NCBI GenBank assembly: GCA_029070945.1
Contig: JAIEBK010000160.1
Location: 8,400 to 51,098 of the forward strand
Direction: 5' to 3'
Length of the DNA stretch: 42,699 nucleotides
Source of the DNA: Muribaculaceae bacterium
GTDB taxonomy: Bacteria; Bacteroidota; Bacteroidia; Bacteroidales; Muribaculaceae
Shown here: positions 10,578 through 19,900 of the stretch, one piece after another
How positions within the stretch are numbered: the first letter of the stretch is position 1
How the letters are laid out: each line of letters begins with the position of its first letter
Notes under the pieces: model-generated
Database searches by the model: none
What the model saw: only the letters and a program-made list of their open reading frames with translations
What the model was told of the DNA's origin: nothing
Made by a program: the position numbers and the translations under genes

Positions 10578-11597
10578 TCATTTGAGATTTACCATACGGG
10601 TGCTCATATGATAGGGGAGGATACCTGTCTTGGATATTATCTTCTGGCCGATGAATCCTTTGCTGAACTGATAGAAGCTGTTGAGAACGCTGCTTCCTGT
10701 TGCGGTGCTGATCATATACACCTTTCGGTATAATGGATATTCTCCGCTGTTGATATATGCCTGATACGGCATATAGGCGACTGTAGAATAATCATTTTCC
10801 TCCACCGGATTGGCAACCTTCAGTATCTTGACCTCGGTTGTAAGGTTTGTGGCGATTGTATCGTTTTCTACAGCATAATCCTCCATTCTCTTCTCCACAG
10901 GCACGTTTTTGGCTTCCTGCAGGTCTGAGCCAAGCCAGCTGACGCTGATAATGCCGATGGCGTTCTTGTCGTTTTTCACGATATCGAAAACCTCCGCGTT
11001 GTCTTTCTGTGCGAAAGCGTTGGGATTGTCGGAAACTTTTCCACCCTCGCCAAGGAACTTTTCGCGCATGTAGCTGACAGTCGAACTTCCCTGATTGTCG
11101 AAGACCAGTCGGATATTGGCGTCATCCGGCACTGCGAGCTGATTCCATCTGGAGATTTTTCCGCTTATAATTTCTTTTATGTCGGAGAGTGTAAGCGTAT
11201 TTACAGGATTGTCCTTGTTGACGATCAGTGCGACTGCGTCGACAGCAATGCAACTCTGGCGTACGACACGACGGTATTTGTCCTTGATATACTTTATCTG
11301 GTCCTGTGTCAATTCGTGAGTGCCTACTATGAGCTGTGTCTTATTCTCGAGCAACGAGTCCATGGCTGTCTGTTCATCCACATAGAATGGGATAATCGCA
11401 CTGTTGGGATACTGATACTCGAATACTTCTATCTCTTCCTGAAGTATATGGCGGAAGCCGTCATCGCAATACATGGTCGCGCTTCCTTCTGCATATTCCC
11501 CTCTCTTGACGGGGGTACAAGCCACAGCTAATGCCGCAAGGATTACTCCAAGCGACAATGCCTTGATTGACATATGGGAATGAATAAATCTCTTCAT
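10578..11597 (-). CDS. PstS-like phosphate/anion-binding lipoprotein
   Basis: Lipobox-like AALAVAC; PBP motifs (DAVALIVNKDNPVNTLTLSDIKEIISGKISRWNQL, NQGSSTVSYMREKFL). Confidence 0.85.
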   Translation of the reverse strand: MKRFIHSHMSIKALSLGVILAALAVACTPVKRGEYAEGSATMYCDDGFRHILQEEIEVFEYQYPNSAIIPFYVDEQTAMDSLLENKTQLIVGTHELTQDQIKYIKDKYRRVVRQSCIAVDAVALIVNKDNPVNTLTLSDIKEIISGKISRWNQLAVPDDANIRLVFDNQGSSTVSYMREKFLGEGGKVSDNPNAFAQKDNAEVFDIVKNDKNAIGIISVSWLGSDLQEAKNVPVEKRMEDYAVENDTIATNLTTEVKILKVANPVEENDYSTVAYMPYQAYINSGEYPLYRKVYMISTATGSSVLNSFYQFSKGFIGQKIISKTGILPYHMSTRMVNLK

Positions 11598-11641
11598 GGC
11601 GATATTTTTATAGGAGCAGATGCCGGTTGAAGGCCTTTAAG

Positions 11642-11860
11642 CTATTCGTCTTTATTTACAATATACATCCTCACTCCTCTCCAGATACCGTAGGCTATAA
11701 GCAGTCCTCCTACTATATAGCTTATGGTGGTGTCTATACTTTCGAAGAAGCCTGTGATGAAAAGCACACCGACTGCGATATACACTATCATCATGAAGAT
11801 ATTAAAGCCAATGCGAAATCCCTTCGGTTGGCCGGTCTGGGGATCATCTAAATTTTTCAT
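11642..11860 (-). CDS. Small membrane protein (72 aa) in TonB operon
   Basis: Two hydrophobic segments; between tonB and pstS-like gene on the same strand. Confidence 0.6.
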   Translation of the reverse strand: MKNLDDPQTGQPKGFRIGFNIFMMIVYIAVGVLFITGFFESIDTTISYIVGGLLIAYGIWRGVRMYIVNKDE

Positions 11861-11974
11861 GTCTTTTTAGTATTTTAGGGTTTCTTTATTACTTTAACAT
11901 TTATTTCGCCTATTGGTTTACAAATCTAATATAAATTTTTTAACATTTAATTCTATTCGCATAACGTAAAATGC

Positions 11975-12005
11975 AAAAAATCCCGCATCAGCTGATGCGG
12001 GATTC
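11975..12005 (-). terminator. Intrinsic terminator after tonB
   Basis: AATCCCGCATCAGCTGATGCGGGATTTTTTG on the minus strand. Confidence 0.8.
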
Positions 12006-12026
12006 ATTCTTATGCGGGGTAGGGGA

Positions 12027-12887
12027 TTACTGCTGCTGCAGACGGAATTGAACAGGGAGGGTAAAGTAGGAACGCACGGCAACACCGTTGTTCTTACCTG
12101 CCTGCCACTTCGGCATCTTGTTGACGACGCGAAGTGCCTCTTTGTCGAGGTCCTTGTCAACACCCTTCACGATCTGAGCCTGGGAAACCGATCCGTCCTT
12201 CTCTACGATGAACTTCACGACAACACGACCCTGAACGTCATTCTGCTGAGCTGCTTCCGGATAGCGGATGTTGTTGCTTAGCCACTTCATGAGGGCCGGC
12301 ATACCGCCGGGGAACTCAGCCTGCTGCTCTACGGCAACGAAGATTTCCTCTTCCTTGGGAGCGGGTTCGGGCTCTTTTACCACAACCGCTTCCTGTACAG
12401 CCTTAAACTTGTCGGCATCATCGGAACCTTCCTGATTTACGACACCACGGGCGGTGTTGTCTTCTTTCTGGTCTTCCATATCCATCACCTCGTTCTTCAC
12501 TTCGTCTACGATGGCGATCTGGGTCACCTGTACGGTAGCGAGTACTTCCTGAGGAACTTCCGGAATTTCGATTTCGACTTTCTGCTCTTCGGGCTCCGGC
12601 TCTTCTTCTTCCTGCTGCTCCATCTGTTCGAGCTGGGCTGCAAGCATCTTCTCAGCCTGAAGCTTAGCTTCGATAGCTGCTTTCTCAGCCATCTTGTCGG
12701 TATAGATGCCCCAGACGATGATGATGCCTATAAGGGCTACCAGACCGGCGAGGAGGAAGATGAAAGCGCGGTTGTGACGCTTGTCACTCTCCTGACGCAT
12801 TACGTATGCGCCGAAGTCTTTGTTTTTATCGGCAAATACTATGTCGCGCCATTCTTTCGATGTAAGATCTATATTGCTTTTAGCCAT
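12027..12887 (-). CDS. tonB: TonB family energy transducer
   Basis: N-terminal TM, acidic/Pro linker, C-terminal TonB domain (RYPEAAQQNDVQGRVVVKFIVEKDGSVSQAQIVKGVDKDLDKEALRVVNKMPKWQAG). Confidence 0.92.
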   Translation of the reverse strand: MAKSNIDLTSKEWRDIVFADKNKDFGAYVMRQESDKRHNRAFIFLLAGLVALIGIIIVWGIYTDKMAEKAAIEAKLQAEKMLAAQLEQMEQQEEEEPEPEEQKVEIEIPEVPQEVLATVQVTQIAIVDEVKNEVMDMEDQKEDNTARGVVNQEGSDDADKFKAVQEAVVVKEPEPAPKEEEIFVAVEQQAEFPGGMPALMKWLSNNIRYPEAAQQNDVQGRVVVKFIVEKDGSVSQAQIVKGVDKDLDKEALRVVNKMPKWQAGKNNGVAVRSYFTLPVQFRLQQQ

Positions 12888-12922
12888 TTTCTTTTTTGTC
12901 TTAAAGGTTAATAAATCCTACA

Positions 12923-13639
12923 TCAACGGTTCCGGTTCTGGAAATCGATAAGCATCGTCGAGTCCATGCGGCTCATGTTGTCGATCTGATACTTCGATAC
13001 AGAGTTGATCTGCATCTCGTCAAGCATTTCCACGAGTGCTCCGTAAGAAGCTTCGGGTGTCGACTTGATGATGATCACCGGTTTCTTGAGTGTCTCGTCT
13101 TTTCTTACCTCTTTGGCCTTTTCGTCAAACTGCTCCTGAGTGATCTTGCCGTCACGGAAGTCCTTCTTGAGAAGTTCTACCTTTTTCCATACGTCCTTGT
13201 TACGGTCCTGGATGATTCGGCGGATATCTTTGGATTCGTCTTTAGATCCTACGAAATCGGCTTTCTTGAGGTTGTTGTTCTCGGCGTTAGGTATCGCCTC
13301 GCCGTTGCAAGGCTTACCGTCGTAGTAGTAGATCTCATTCACCACGCGGCCGTTGACAGTATCGGGAATAAGGCTTCCCGGCTTCCTCTTGGCGTCGATG
13401 ATGATGGTGATCGCATCGTCTGCAGAGGCCTGGCTCATGTTCTCCTCGTTCTGAACCTTTTCGTTAGAAGGGAGCGCGATGTTGAGGGTCTGAGACTTGA
13501 TCATGGTCGTACACAGCATGAAGAATGTAATAAGCAACATGTTCATGTCGACCATCGGGGTAAAGTCTACCCTAATTGTCATTTTCTTCTGGGCGCCTTT
13601 TTTCTTGCCGCCAGATTCTTTTTGCTGAACTTCTGCCAT
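12923..13639 (-). CDS. exbD: ExbD/TolR biopolymer transporter (paralog 2)
   Basis: VDFTPMVDMNMLLITFFML motif; operon context. Confidence 0.92.
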   Translation of the reverse strand: MAEVQQKESGGKKKGAQKKMTIRVDFTPMVDMNMLLITFFMLCTTMIKSQTLNIALPSNEKVQNEENMSQASADDAITIIIDAKRKPGSLIPDTVNGRVVNEIYYYDGKPCNGEAIPNAENNNLKKADFVGSKDESKDIRRIIQDRNKDVWKKVELLKKDFRDGKITQEQFDEKAKEVRKDETLKKPVIIIKSTPEASYGALVEMLDEMQINSVSKYQIDNMSRMDSTMLIDFQNRNR

Positions 13640-13640
13640 T

Positions 13641-14399
13641 TTATTCTCCTCCTGCTTTTAGAGATGTAAGTAGAGTGAATTTATTCATCTTTATGGTCTG
13701 GAGGTTGTCCATCACCATGTGTACGATGTCAAACGCTGTGTTCTGGTCTGCCTTCAGTGCGACGCCGGAGCCGTCCTTGATGGCGCCAACGAGATTTTCG
13801 TTGTCGCTCTGGCGAAGGGCCTTCATCCAGATCTGGAACTCATCGGGCTGGGCGTCATTCTGATTCCATACCACCGGAATACCGGTGACATGCTTCGGAT
13901 TGTCGTCCTGACCCTGAAGCCATTTGTCCATTTTTGTAGTGCCTTCAGGCTGCGTTGCCAGGTCAAGGAATTCACCCATCTGTGCGAGAGGAACTCCAAA
14001 GGCGCCGAGCTTGCTGAACGCCTGCTTCTGCAGGGGTGTGAAGCTCAGTTTATTCTTATGCGACTCATTGTAGATTTCGGCCACTTTATCGAGCAACGCC
14101 ATTTTCATTTTTTCATTCGACCATTTGTTCGAAGTGTCGTTGTTCATTGTGAGCCATACTTTACCTTCCGTCACACGGCCCTGTGCGTCTCTTTTTGCAT
14201 CAGGACTTACAAGAACCTGAACGAAGTTGGTCTCCTGCACCTTTTCTTCCGATACGGAAGCAGGAGTGATAACCTGAGTAGGTTCCTTTGCAAGGAAGGT
14301 TGAAGTCAACATGAAGAAGGTAAGCAGCAGCACCGTCACGTCACTCATCGCCGTCATGTCGATGAATGTACTTTTCTTTGCTATTTTTACTCTTCCCAT
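13641..14399 (-). CDS. exbD: ExbD/TolR biopolymer transporter (paralog 1)
   Basis: IDMTAMSDVTVLLLTFFMLTSTF motif; operon context. Confidence 0.9.
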   Translation of the reverse strand: MGRVKIAKKSTFIDMTAMSDVTVLLLTFFMLTSTFLAKEPTQVITPASVSEEKVQETNFVQVLVSPDAKRDAQGRVTEGKVWLTMNNDTSNKWSNEKMKMALLDKVAEIYNESHKNKLSFTPLQKQAFSKLGAFGVPLAQMGEFLDLATQPEGTTKMDKWLQGQDDNPKHVTGIPVVWNQNDAQPDEFQIWMKALRQSDNENLVGAIKDGSGVALKADQNTAFDIVHMVMDNLQTIKMNKFTLLTSLKAGGE

Positions 14400-14455
14400 A
14401 TTAGCTATTAACTTATTTCGTTGTTATTGTTTCTTCTTACCTTTAATCCGGCGGA

Positions 14456-15313
14456 TTAGTGGGTAGCGGCAAATGTAGCTACGATAGAGAAACCGATTTC
14501 GTCAATAGCGTAGGAAAGGTTGTCGATCTTGTTGGTGAAGAAGTTGTAGGAGATAACTGCGAATGCACCGGTTGCGATACCGAACGCGGTGTTCACAAGT
14601 GCCTCAGAAATACCGGTTGACAGCTCAGTTGAGTCAGGAGAACCGGAGTTTGCAAGAGCCTGGAATGACTTGATCATACCCATTACAGTACCGAGAAGAC
14701 CGACGAGAGTACCGAGTGTGGTGAGAGTTGCGAGGATGGGGAGGTTCTGGCTGAGTGAAGGCATTTCAAGTGCGGTTGCCTCTTCTACCTCGTTGCGGAG
14801 AGTAGTAAGCTTCTGCTCCTTGCTGAGAACGGTGTTGGCATCCATCTCTTTGTACTTCACGAGAGTGTTGTAGACTACAGATGCTACAGAACCCTTCTGG
14901 TCTTTGCAACGCTTCATTGCTGCGTCAATGTTGTTTGCAGCGAGGTCAGCCTTGATGGCAGCAACAAACTTGGAAGTGTTGCCCTTGCCACTTGCTGATG
15001 AAAGAGCGATCCAGCGCTCGATGGAAAGAGTGATAACTGTGAGAAGAAGAGTCATAAGGATAGGCACGATGAAACCGCCCTTGTAGACTGTACCTGCGAG
15101 GTTGAGGGGATGTCCGTTGGCCGGATCGCCACCTTCGAAGTTCGCGGGGTTACCCATGAGGAACAGGAAGATGCACACACCGCACACGGCGCAGGCGATG
15201 ATTACGAAGAACGCGTTCTTGATGCCGCGGATCTGAGAGATTTTCTCTTCTTTCTTGATCTTAGCCGCAGTTGTAGTTGCTGCTGACTGAGTCTTGGGAT
15301 CGTTAGATGCCAT
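14456..15313 (-). CDS. exbB: MotA/TolQ/ExbB proton channel
   Basis: LATLTTLGTLVGLLGTVMGMIKSF and STGISEALVNTAFGI motifs. Confidence 0.94.
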   Translation of the reverse strand: MASNDPKTQSAATTTAAKIKKEEKISQIRGIKNAFFVIIACAVCGVCIFLFLMGNPANFEGGDPANGHPLNLAGTVYKGGFIVPILMTLLLTVITLSIERWIALSSASGKGNTSKFVAAIKADLAANNIDAAMKRCKDQKGSVASVVYNTLVKYKEMDANTVLSKEQKLTTLRNEVEEATALEMPSLSQNLPILATLTTLGTLVGLLGTVMGMIKSFQALANSGSPDSTELSTGISEALVNTAFGIATGAFAVISYNFFTNKIDNLSYAIDEIGFSIVATFAATH

Positions 15314-15403
15314 AGATGTAATTAGTTTGTGTTGTTATTAATTAAAGATGTTAGTTGATAGTTTTCTTTCCTACTTATTAAGCAATGAAATGACTTAACA
15401 ATG

Positions 15404-15434
15404 CAAAATTACCAAAAATATCAAAAAAAACAAA
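15404..15434 (-). promoter_or_regulatory. Bacteroidetes-type promoter for exbB operon
   Basis: Minus strand TTTG-N19-TAATTTTG. Confidence 0.6.
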
Positions 15435-15607
15435 TCTAAATCGAAAAAAAATTATATGATTTTTTTTATGTCGATAATGTATTATGGTAAAATCCCAAGT
15501 TAATTGCCTATGAATCGTAATCTTATGTGTGCAAGAAAAAATCCGGTCAATACGGGGAGTTTATCAGGTTTATGATATTTAAGGTAGATCGATATAAGTA
15601 TTTAAGT

Positions 15608-15632
15608 CCGGAGTGGCATAAAGCCACTCCGG
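15608..15632 (-). terminator. Hairpin downstream of pgk
   Basis: CCGGAGTGGC-ATAAA-GCCACTCCGG, perfect 10-bp stem; weak T tract. Confidence 0.6.
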
Positions 15633-15642
15633 TTTATATATG

Positions 15643-16893
15643 TTAGCCTTTGATTGCTGCGATGCCTGGAAGGGTCTTTCCTTCGATGGCCTCGAGGAGA
15701 GCACCGCCGCCGGTGGAAACGTAGCTTACGGAATCAGCAAGTCCGAACTTGTTGACGCATGCTACTGAATCACCACCGCCAACAAGAGAGAATGCTCCGT
15801 TGTCGGTCGCCTCAACGATTGCGTCAGCTATAGCGCGGCTACCTGTAGTGAATTTCTCGATCTCAAATACACCTGCAGGACCGTTCCAGAGGATTGTCTT
15901 GGCAGGAAGGATGGCTGCACGGAAAGCTGCGATGCTGTCCGGACCTGCGTCGAGACCTTCCCAGCCTTCAGGTATATTCATCACAGAGCAAATCTGGGTG
16001 TTGGCGTCATTGCTGAAGGCGTCAGCTGCAACGCAGTCTGTACCGAGCACAAGATTGACTCCCTTTTCCTTGGCTTTCTTCATTATGTCGAGAGCCAGAT
16101 CAAGCTTGTCGTTCTCACAGATGGAGTTGCCTACATTGCCACCCTGTGCCTTTGCGAATGTATATGTCATACCGCCGCAAAGAATAAGGTTGTCAACCTT
16201 ATCCATAAGGTTCTCGATGATTCCGATCTTGGTGGAAACCTTAGATCCTCCCATTATGGCGGTAAACGGACGCTTGATGTCCTTAAGGATATTGTCTACT
16301 GCCTGCACCTCTTTCTCCATGAGGTAGCCGAGCATCTTGTCGTTGGCATCGAAATAGTCTGCTATGACTGCAGTGGAAGCGTGCTTGCGGTGAGCTGTAC
16401 CGAAGGCATCGTTTACATATACGTCTGCATAGCTTGCAAGAGTCTTTGCAAATTCCTTCTGGCTTTTCTTCATTTCCTTCTTGGCGTCTTCGTAAGCAGG
16501 ATCGTTCTTGTCGATGCCTACAGGCTTGCCCTCCTCTTCAGGATAGAAACGGAGATTTTCAAGAAGAAGTACTTCTCCGGGTTTCAGTTCTTTTGCTGCT
16601 TCCTGAGCTTTCGCACAGTCAGGAGCGAACTTTACGTCGGCACCTAATGCTTTAGCTACTGCTTCACGGATCTGAGCAAGGCTGAGCTTTTCATTGACTT
16701 TGCCTTTGGGCTTGCCCATGTGGCTCATGAGAATCAGCGAACCTCCGTCAGCAAGAATCTTCTTGAGAGTCGGGAGCGCACCGCGGATACGGGTGTCGTC
16801 GCTGATAGTGCCGTCTTCATTGAGAGGCACGTTGAAGTCTACTCGCACAATCGCCTTCTTTCCGGCGAAATTGTAATTGTCGATTGTTGCCAT
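15643..16893 (-). CDS. pgk: Phosphoglycerate kinase
   Basis: [39 protein letters not shown] motifs. Confidence 0.97.
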   Translation of the reverse strand: MATIDNYNFAGKKAIVRVDFNVPLNEDGTISDDTRIRGALPTLKKILADGGSLILMSHMGKPKGKVNEKLSLAQIREAVAKALGADVKFAPDCAKAQEAAKELKPGEVLLLENLRFYPEEEGKPVGIDKNDPAYEDAKKEMKKSQKEFAKTLASYADVYVNDAFGTAHRKHASTAVIADYFDANDKMLGYLMEKEVQAVDNILKDIKRPFTAIMGGSKVSTKIGIIENLMDKVDNLILCGGMTYTFAKAQGGNVGNSICENDKLDLALDIMKKAKEKGVNLVLGTDCVAADAFSNDANTQICSVMNIPEGWEGLDAGPDSIAAFRAAILPAKTILWNGPAGVFEIEKFTTGSRAIADAIVEATDNGAFSLVGGGDSVACVNKFGLADSVSYVSTGGGALLEAIEGKTLPGIAAIKG

Positions 16894-16990
16894 ATCTAAA
16901 CTACGGGTTAATATATTGTTTCCATTCGATATTCTCCGGTTCAGGCGTTTCCGGGGCTCTTAGCTCGTCAGCATGAATCGGATTTTCACA

Positions 16991-17022
16991 CAAAATTAAG
17001 AAATTCTCACAACTAATCCAAA
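16991..17022 (-). promoter_or_regulatory. Bacteroidetes-type promoter for pgk
   Basis: Minus strand TTTG-N20-TAATTTTG. Confidence 0.6.
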
Positions 17023-17112
17023 TGTTTTTATGAAAAATATGTATTTTTGATTAATTTTGTATTCACTTTTAAGGAGTATTTGATTTTATTAAAATACTGA
17101 ATGCCTTTTTTG

Positions 17113-17313
17113 ATAAGTAGCTGATCAAATTAAACGTATATTCTCTGCGCCGGCGATTCTGAGTCGATTTGGGTGCGGAGTGAGGGAGCGATGCGGGCAT
17201 CGAGACCGAGCGACAAAGCCGAAGCGGCCGGAATCGGCAAGTGGAGGATATACGAGATCATCTACTTTCAGTGAATTTATTATTATATCGTTTTAATTTG
17301 AACAGCTACTTAT
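17113..17313. repeat. Approximately 200-bp element bounded by 28-30 nt imperfect inverted repeats (MITE-like or structured RNA)
   Basis: Left ATAAGTAGCTGATCAAATTAAACGTATA; right reverse complement ATAAGTAGCTGTTCAAATTAAAACGATATA; GC-rich interior with further pairing. Confidence 0.55.
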
Positions 17314-17329
17314 ATTTTATCCTTGAATT

Positions 17330-18736
17330 ATGGATGAGAAAGATATTTTAGATGGGTTGAGGAAAATGGTGTTGTCGTTGACCGGGAACCGGGAAATCAC
17401 AATTCAATCCTTGGCTCAGTCCGGCTCGAACAGACGCTATTATCGGCTGCGTGCCGGGGATGAATCCTTTATAGGCACATTTGTTCCTGATCCTGCCGAA
17501 GGTCTGTGTTTCATTGAACTTGCACGAAATTTTATCCGTGCCGGAAGATCAGTGCCCGCGATATTGTCTGTCTCTTCTGATTGCCGGCTTTATCTTCAGG
17601 AAGATCTGGGTGACACTTCTCTGTTTTCCGTTCTTTCCGGTCCTGAAGCAAAGGAATATTTAAAGGATACGCTTATCAGGCTTGTCGAACTTCAGAAAAC
17701 TCCGGAAGATATGTGGAAGGATGCGTGTCTTTCAGGGGCGTTCAGCAGGCGTCAGGTGCTCTGGGACCTGAATTATTTCAAGTATGAATATATGAAGCCA
17801 CAGGAAATAGTCTTTGATGAGGAGCGTCTGGAAGATGATTTTCAGCTGATTTCAGAGCGATTGACTTCAATCCCGGATGAAGAGTGGGGCTTTATGATGC
17901 GGGATTGCCAAAGCCGCAATGTGATGATCACCGAACGCGGCCCTGTCTTCATTGACTTTCAGGGAGGACGCCGTGGCCCTGTGCTTTATGATGCGGTGTC
18001 GATGCTTTGGCAGGCCCGGGCAGGGTTTGACTCAAAAACCAGAAATGAAATGCTTGATTTCTATTGTGATTCCTTTTGTAACGGGAATGACGGAAAAAAG
18101 CAGTCGATGCTCTCAAGGCTTGACGATACCGTTCTTTTCCGGACGCTGCAGGTGTTAGGGGCCTACGGGTTTAGAGGATTAGTACAGAGAAAGGCACATT
18201 TCCTGATGTCTATACCTGGTGCCCTCGCGAATCTTCGTGACCTTGTGTCATGCGGCGTCCTTGATCGTTATCCTGAGTTGAAAAGATGCGCGTTGGCATT
18301 GACTGGGACAGAGCCTTTTGATATGCCTGCTGACTCGAAAAAACTAACGGTTGAAATTTTTTCATTTTCCTACAAGAAAGGTTATCCTGAAGATTTGAGT
18401 GGAAACGGAGGCGGATTTATGTTTGACTGCCGGGCTCTGCATAATCCCGGACGATATGCCTGCTACAGGTCTTTGACGGGACGAGACCGGCCGGTGATCA
18501 AATTTCTTGAGGAAAGAGGGGAAGTACGCGCATTTCTGAAGGCTGCCTGGACAATGACTGATGCCGCTGTCGAGCGCTATTTGACAAGAGGTTTCACCCG
18601 TCTTCAGATTGGCTTCGGATGTACCGGCGGACAGCATAGATCTGTCTACAGTGCTGAACGAACCGCCGATCATATCAGAGAAATCTTTCCGGAAGTCAAT
18701 GTCCGTCTCATTCACCGGGAACATCCTGAGGCTTAG
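17330..18736 (+). CDS. APH/AmgK-like sugar kinase fused to C-terminal RapZ domain
   Basis: N-terminal kinase motifs (MRDCQSRNVMI...VFIDFQGGRRGPVLYDAVSMLW); C-terminal RapZ-CTD motifs (FDCRALHNPGRY, TGRDRPVIKFL, LQIGFGCTGGQHRSVYSAERTADHI). No Walker A NTPase domain seen. Confidence 0.88.
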   Translation: MDEKDILDGLRKMVLSLTGNREITIQSLAQSGSNRRYYRLRAGDESFIGTFVPDPAEGLCFIELARNFIRAGRSVPAILSVSSDCRLYLQEDLGDTSLFSVLSGPEAKEYLKDTLIRLVELQKTPEDMWKDACLSGAFSRRQVLWDLNYFKYEYMKPQEIVFDEERLEDDFQLISERLTSIPDEEWGFMMRDCQSRNVMITERGPVFIDFQGGRRGPVLYDAVSMLWQARAGFDSKTRNEMLDFYCDSFCNGNDGKKQSMLSRLDDTVLFRTLQVLGAYGFRGLVQRKAHFLMSIPGALANLRDLVSCGVLDRYPELKRCALALTGTEPFDMPADSKKLTVEIFSFSYKKGYPEDLSGNGGGFMFDCRALHNPGRYACYRSLTGRDRPVIKFLEERGEVRAFLKAAWTMTDAAVERYLTRGFTRLQIGFGCTGGQHRSVYSAERTADHIREIFPEVNVRLIHREHPEA

Positions 18737-18778
18737 AAATAAAATACCTTAAGAAAACAGATTGATTAAAATGACATA

Positions 18779-19513
18779 ATGAAGACAATGATACTTTGTG
18801 CCGGTCTCGGCACCCGACTTAAGCCATGGACAGACAGTCATCCTAAGGCACTGGTGCCGGTGGCCGGTGTGCCGATGCTTAAGAGAGTCTCAGATAGACT
18901 TATAGAGCAGGGCTTTGATGAAGTGACCGTCAATGTCCATCATTTTGCAGATCAGATAGTCAGCTTTATCAGGAAAGACAGAACTCTTTCCGAAAAGGTA
19001 AGAATATCATATGAGACGGAGACTCTGCTTGATACCGGGGGCGGGATTCTGCATGCCGAAGAATTTCTTAGAAGTGATCCGAGTCCTTTTCTTGTGCATA
19101 ATGTGGATATCCTTTCCAATGCCGATCTGAAAGCGATTATGGAGGATCATATGAGATCAGGGCGTCATGTGACTCTTCTTGTGTCGGAAAGGACTTCTGA
19201 CAGGAAACTTGTCTTTAATCCGGGTATGAGGCTTAAAGGGTGGCTGAATCTCAAGAGTAGAGAAAAACGACCATCATCGCTTTCAATGACGGCCGATGAC
19301 GAAATGTATGCATTCAGCGGTATTTACGTACTGAGTGTGGATGTTTTTGATATAATGAGAAGTTATGGTTTTAGCGGGGCCTTTCCGATCATGGATTTTT
19401 TCCTTTCCGATATTCCGGAGCTCAAAATAGGCGGATATGTCCAGAAGGATCTTGATATTATAGACATAGGAAAGCCCGATACTTTGCATCGGGCTGAACT
19501 TAAGATTCAATAA
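18779..19513 (+). CDS. MurU-like sugar-phosphate nucleotidyltransferase
   Basis: MILCAGLGTRLKPWTDSHPKALVPVAGVPML signature; adjacent to AmgK-like gene. Confidence 0.88.
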   Translation: MKTMILCAGLGTRLKPWTDSHPKALVPVAGVPMLKRVSDRLIEQGFDEVTVNVHHFADQIVSFIRKDRTLSEKVRISYETETLLDTGGGILHAEEFLRSDPSPFLVHNVDILSNADLKAIMEDHMRSGRHVTLLVSERTSDRKLVFNPGMRLKGWLNLKSREKRPSSLSMTADDEMYAFSGIYVLSVDVFDIMRSYGFSGAFPIMDFFLSDIPELKIGGYVQKDLDIIDIGKPDTLHRAELKIQ

Positions 19514-19692
19514 TATCTGTTGTGGTGAGTTTCCTTCACGACATTGAACTGGAATATACAGCCTCCGATCAGGAAGGCTACTGCAATTCCTCCGAGCCAC
19601 CATGTCAGTGAGATACTTACAGTGAAGCATGAGATCATGAGGAGGATACAGCCTATTGCGTAGGAGATAACGGATAATGTTTTCATAGTCAA
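19507..19692 (-). CDS. Small membrane protein (about 61 aa)
   Basis: Two hydrophobic segments in an otherwise unexplained gap; 7-nt convergent overlap with the nucleotidyltransferase gene. Confidence 0.5.
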   Translation of the reverse strand: MTMKTLSVISYAIGCILLMISCFTVSISLTWWLGGIAVAFLIGGCIFQFNVVKETHHNRYY

Positions 19693-19812
19693 ATTGTTTT
19701 ATGTTAAGGTTTCAGTCTTTGCACATAAAACGTCTTGGAAAGTCTTACGGTTTGCTATGTAAATGATATTTAACAGGAATGAAATATTTGTAACATAATG
19801 ACACTAAATATG

Positions 19813-19870
19813 CAAAAATAAAGATTCGGGACTTCCTTCTTACAAGAGGTAAGTCCCGAATCTTTATTTT
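19813..19870 (-). terminator. Terminator hairpin after LysM/M23 gene (may be bidirectional)
   Basis: AAAATAAAGATTCGGGACTT ... AAGTCCCGAATCTTTATTTT inverted repeat. Confidence 0.75.
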
Positions 19871-19900
19871 GTTTGTTTCAATGTTCAATACATGCCGGCA

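Noticed and set aside
13719-14303. 194-aa plus-strand ORF antisense to exbD
   Set aside because: Overlaps a confident CDS; shadow ORF.
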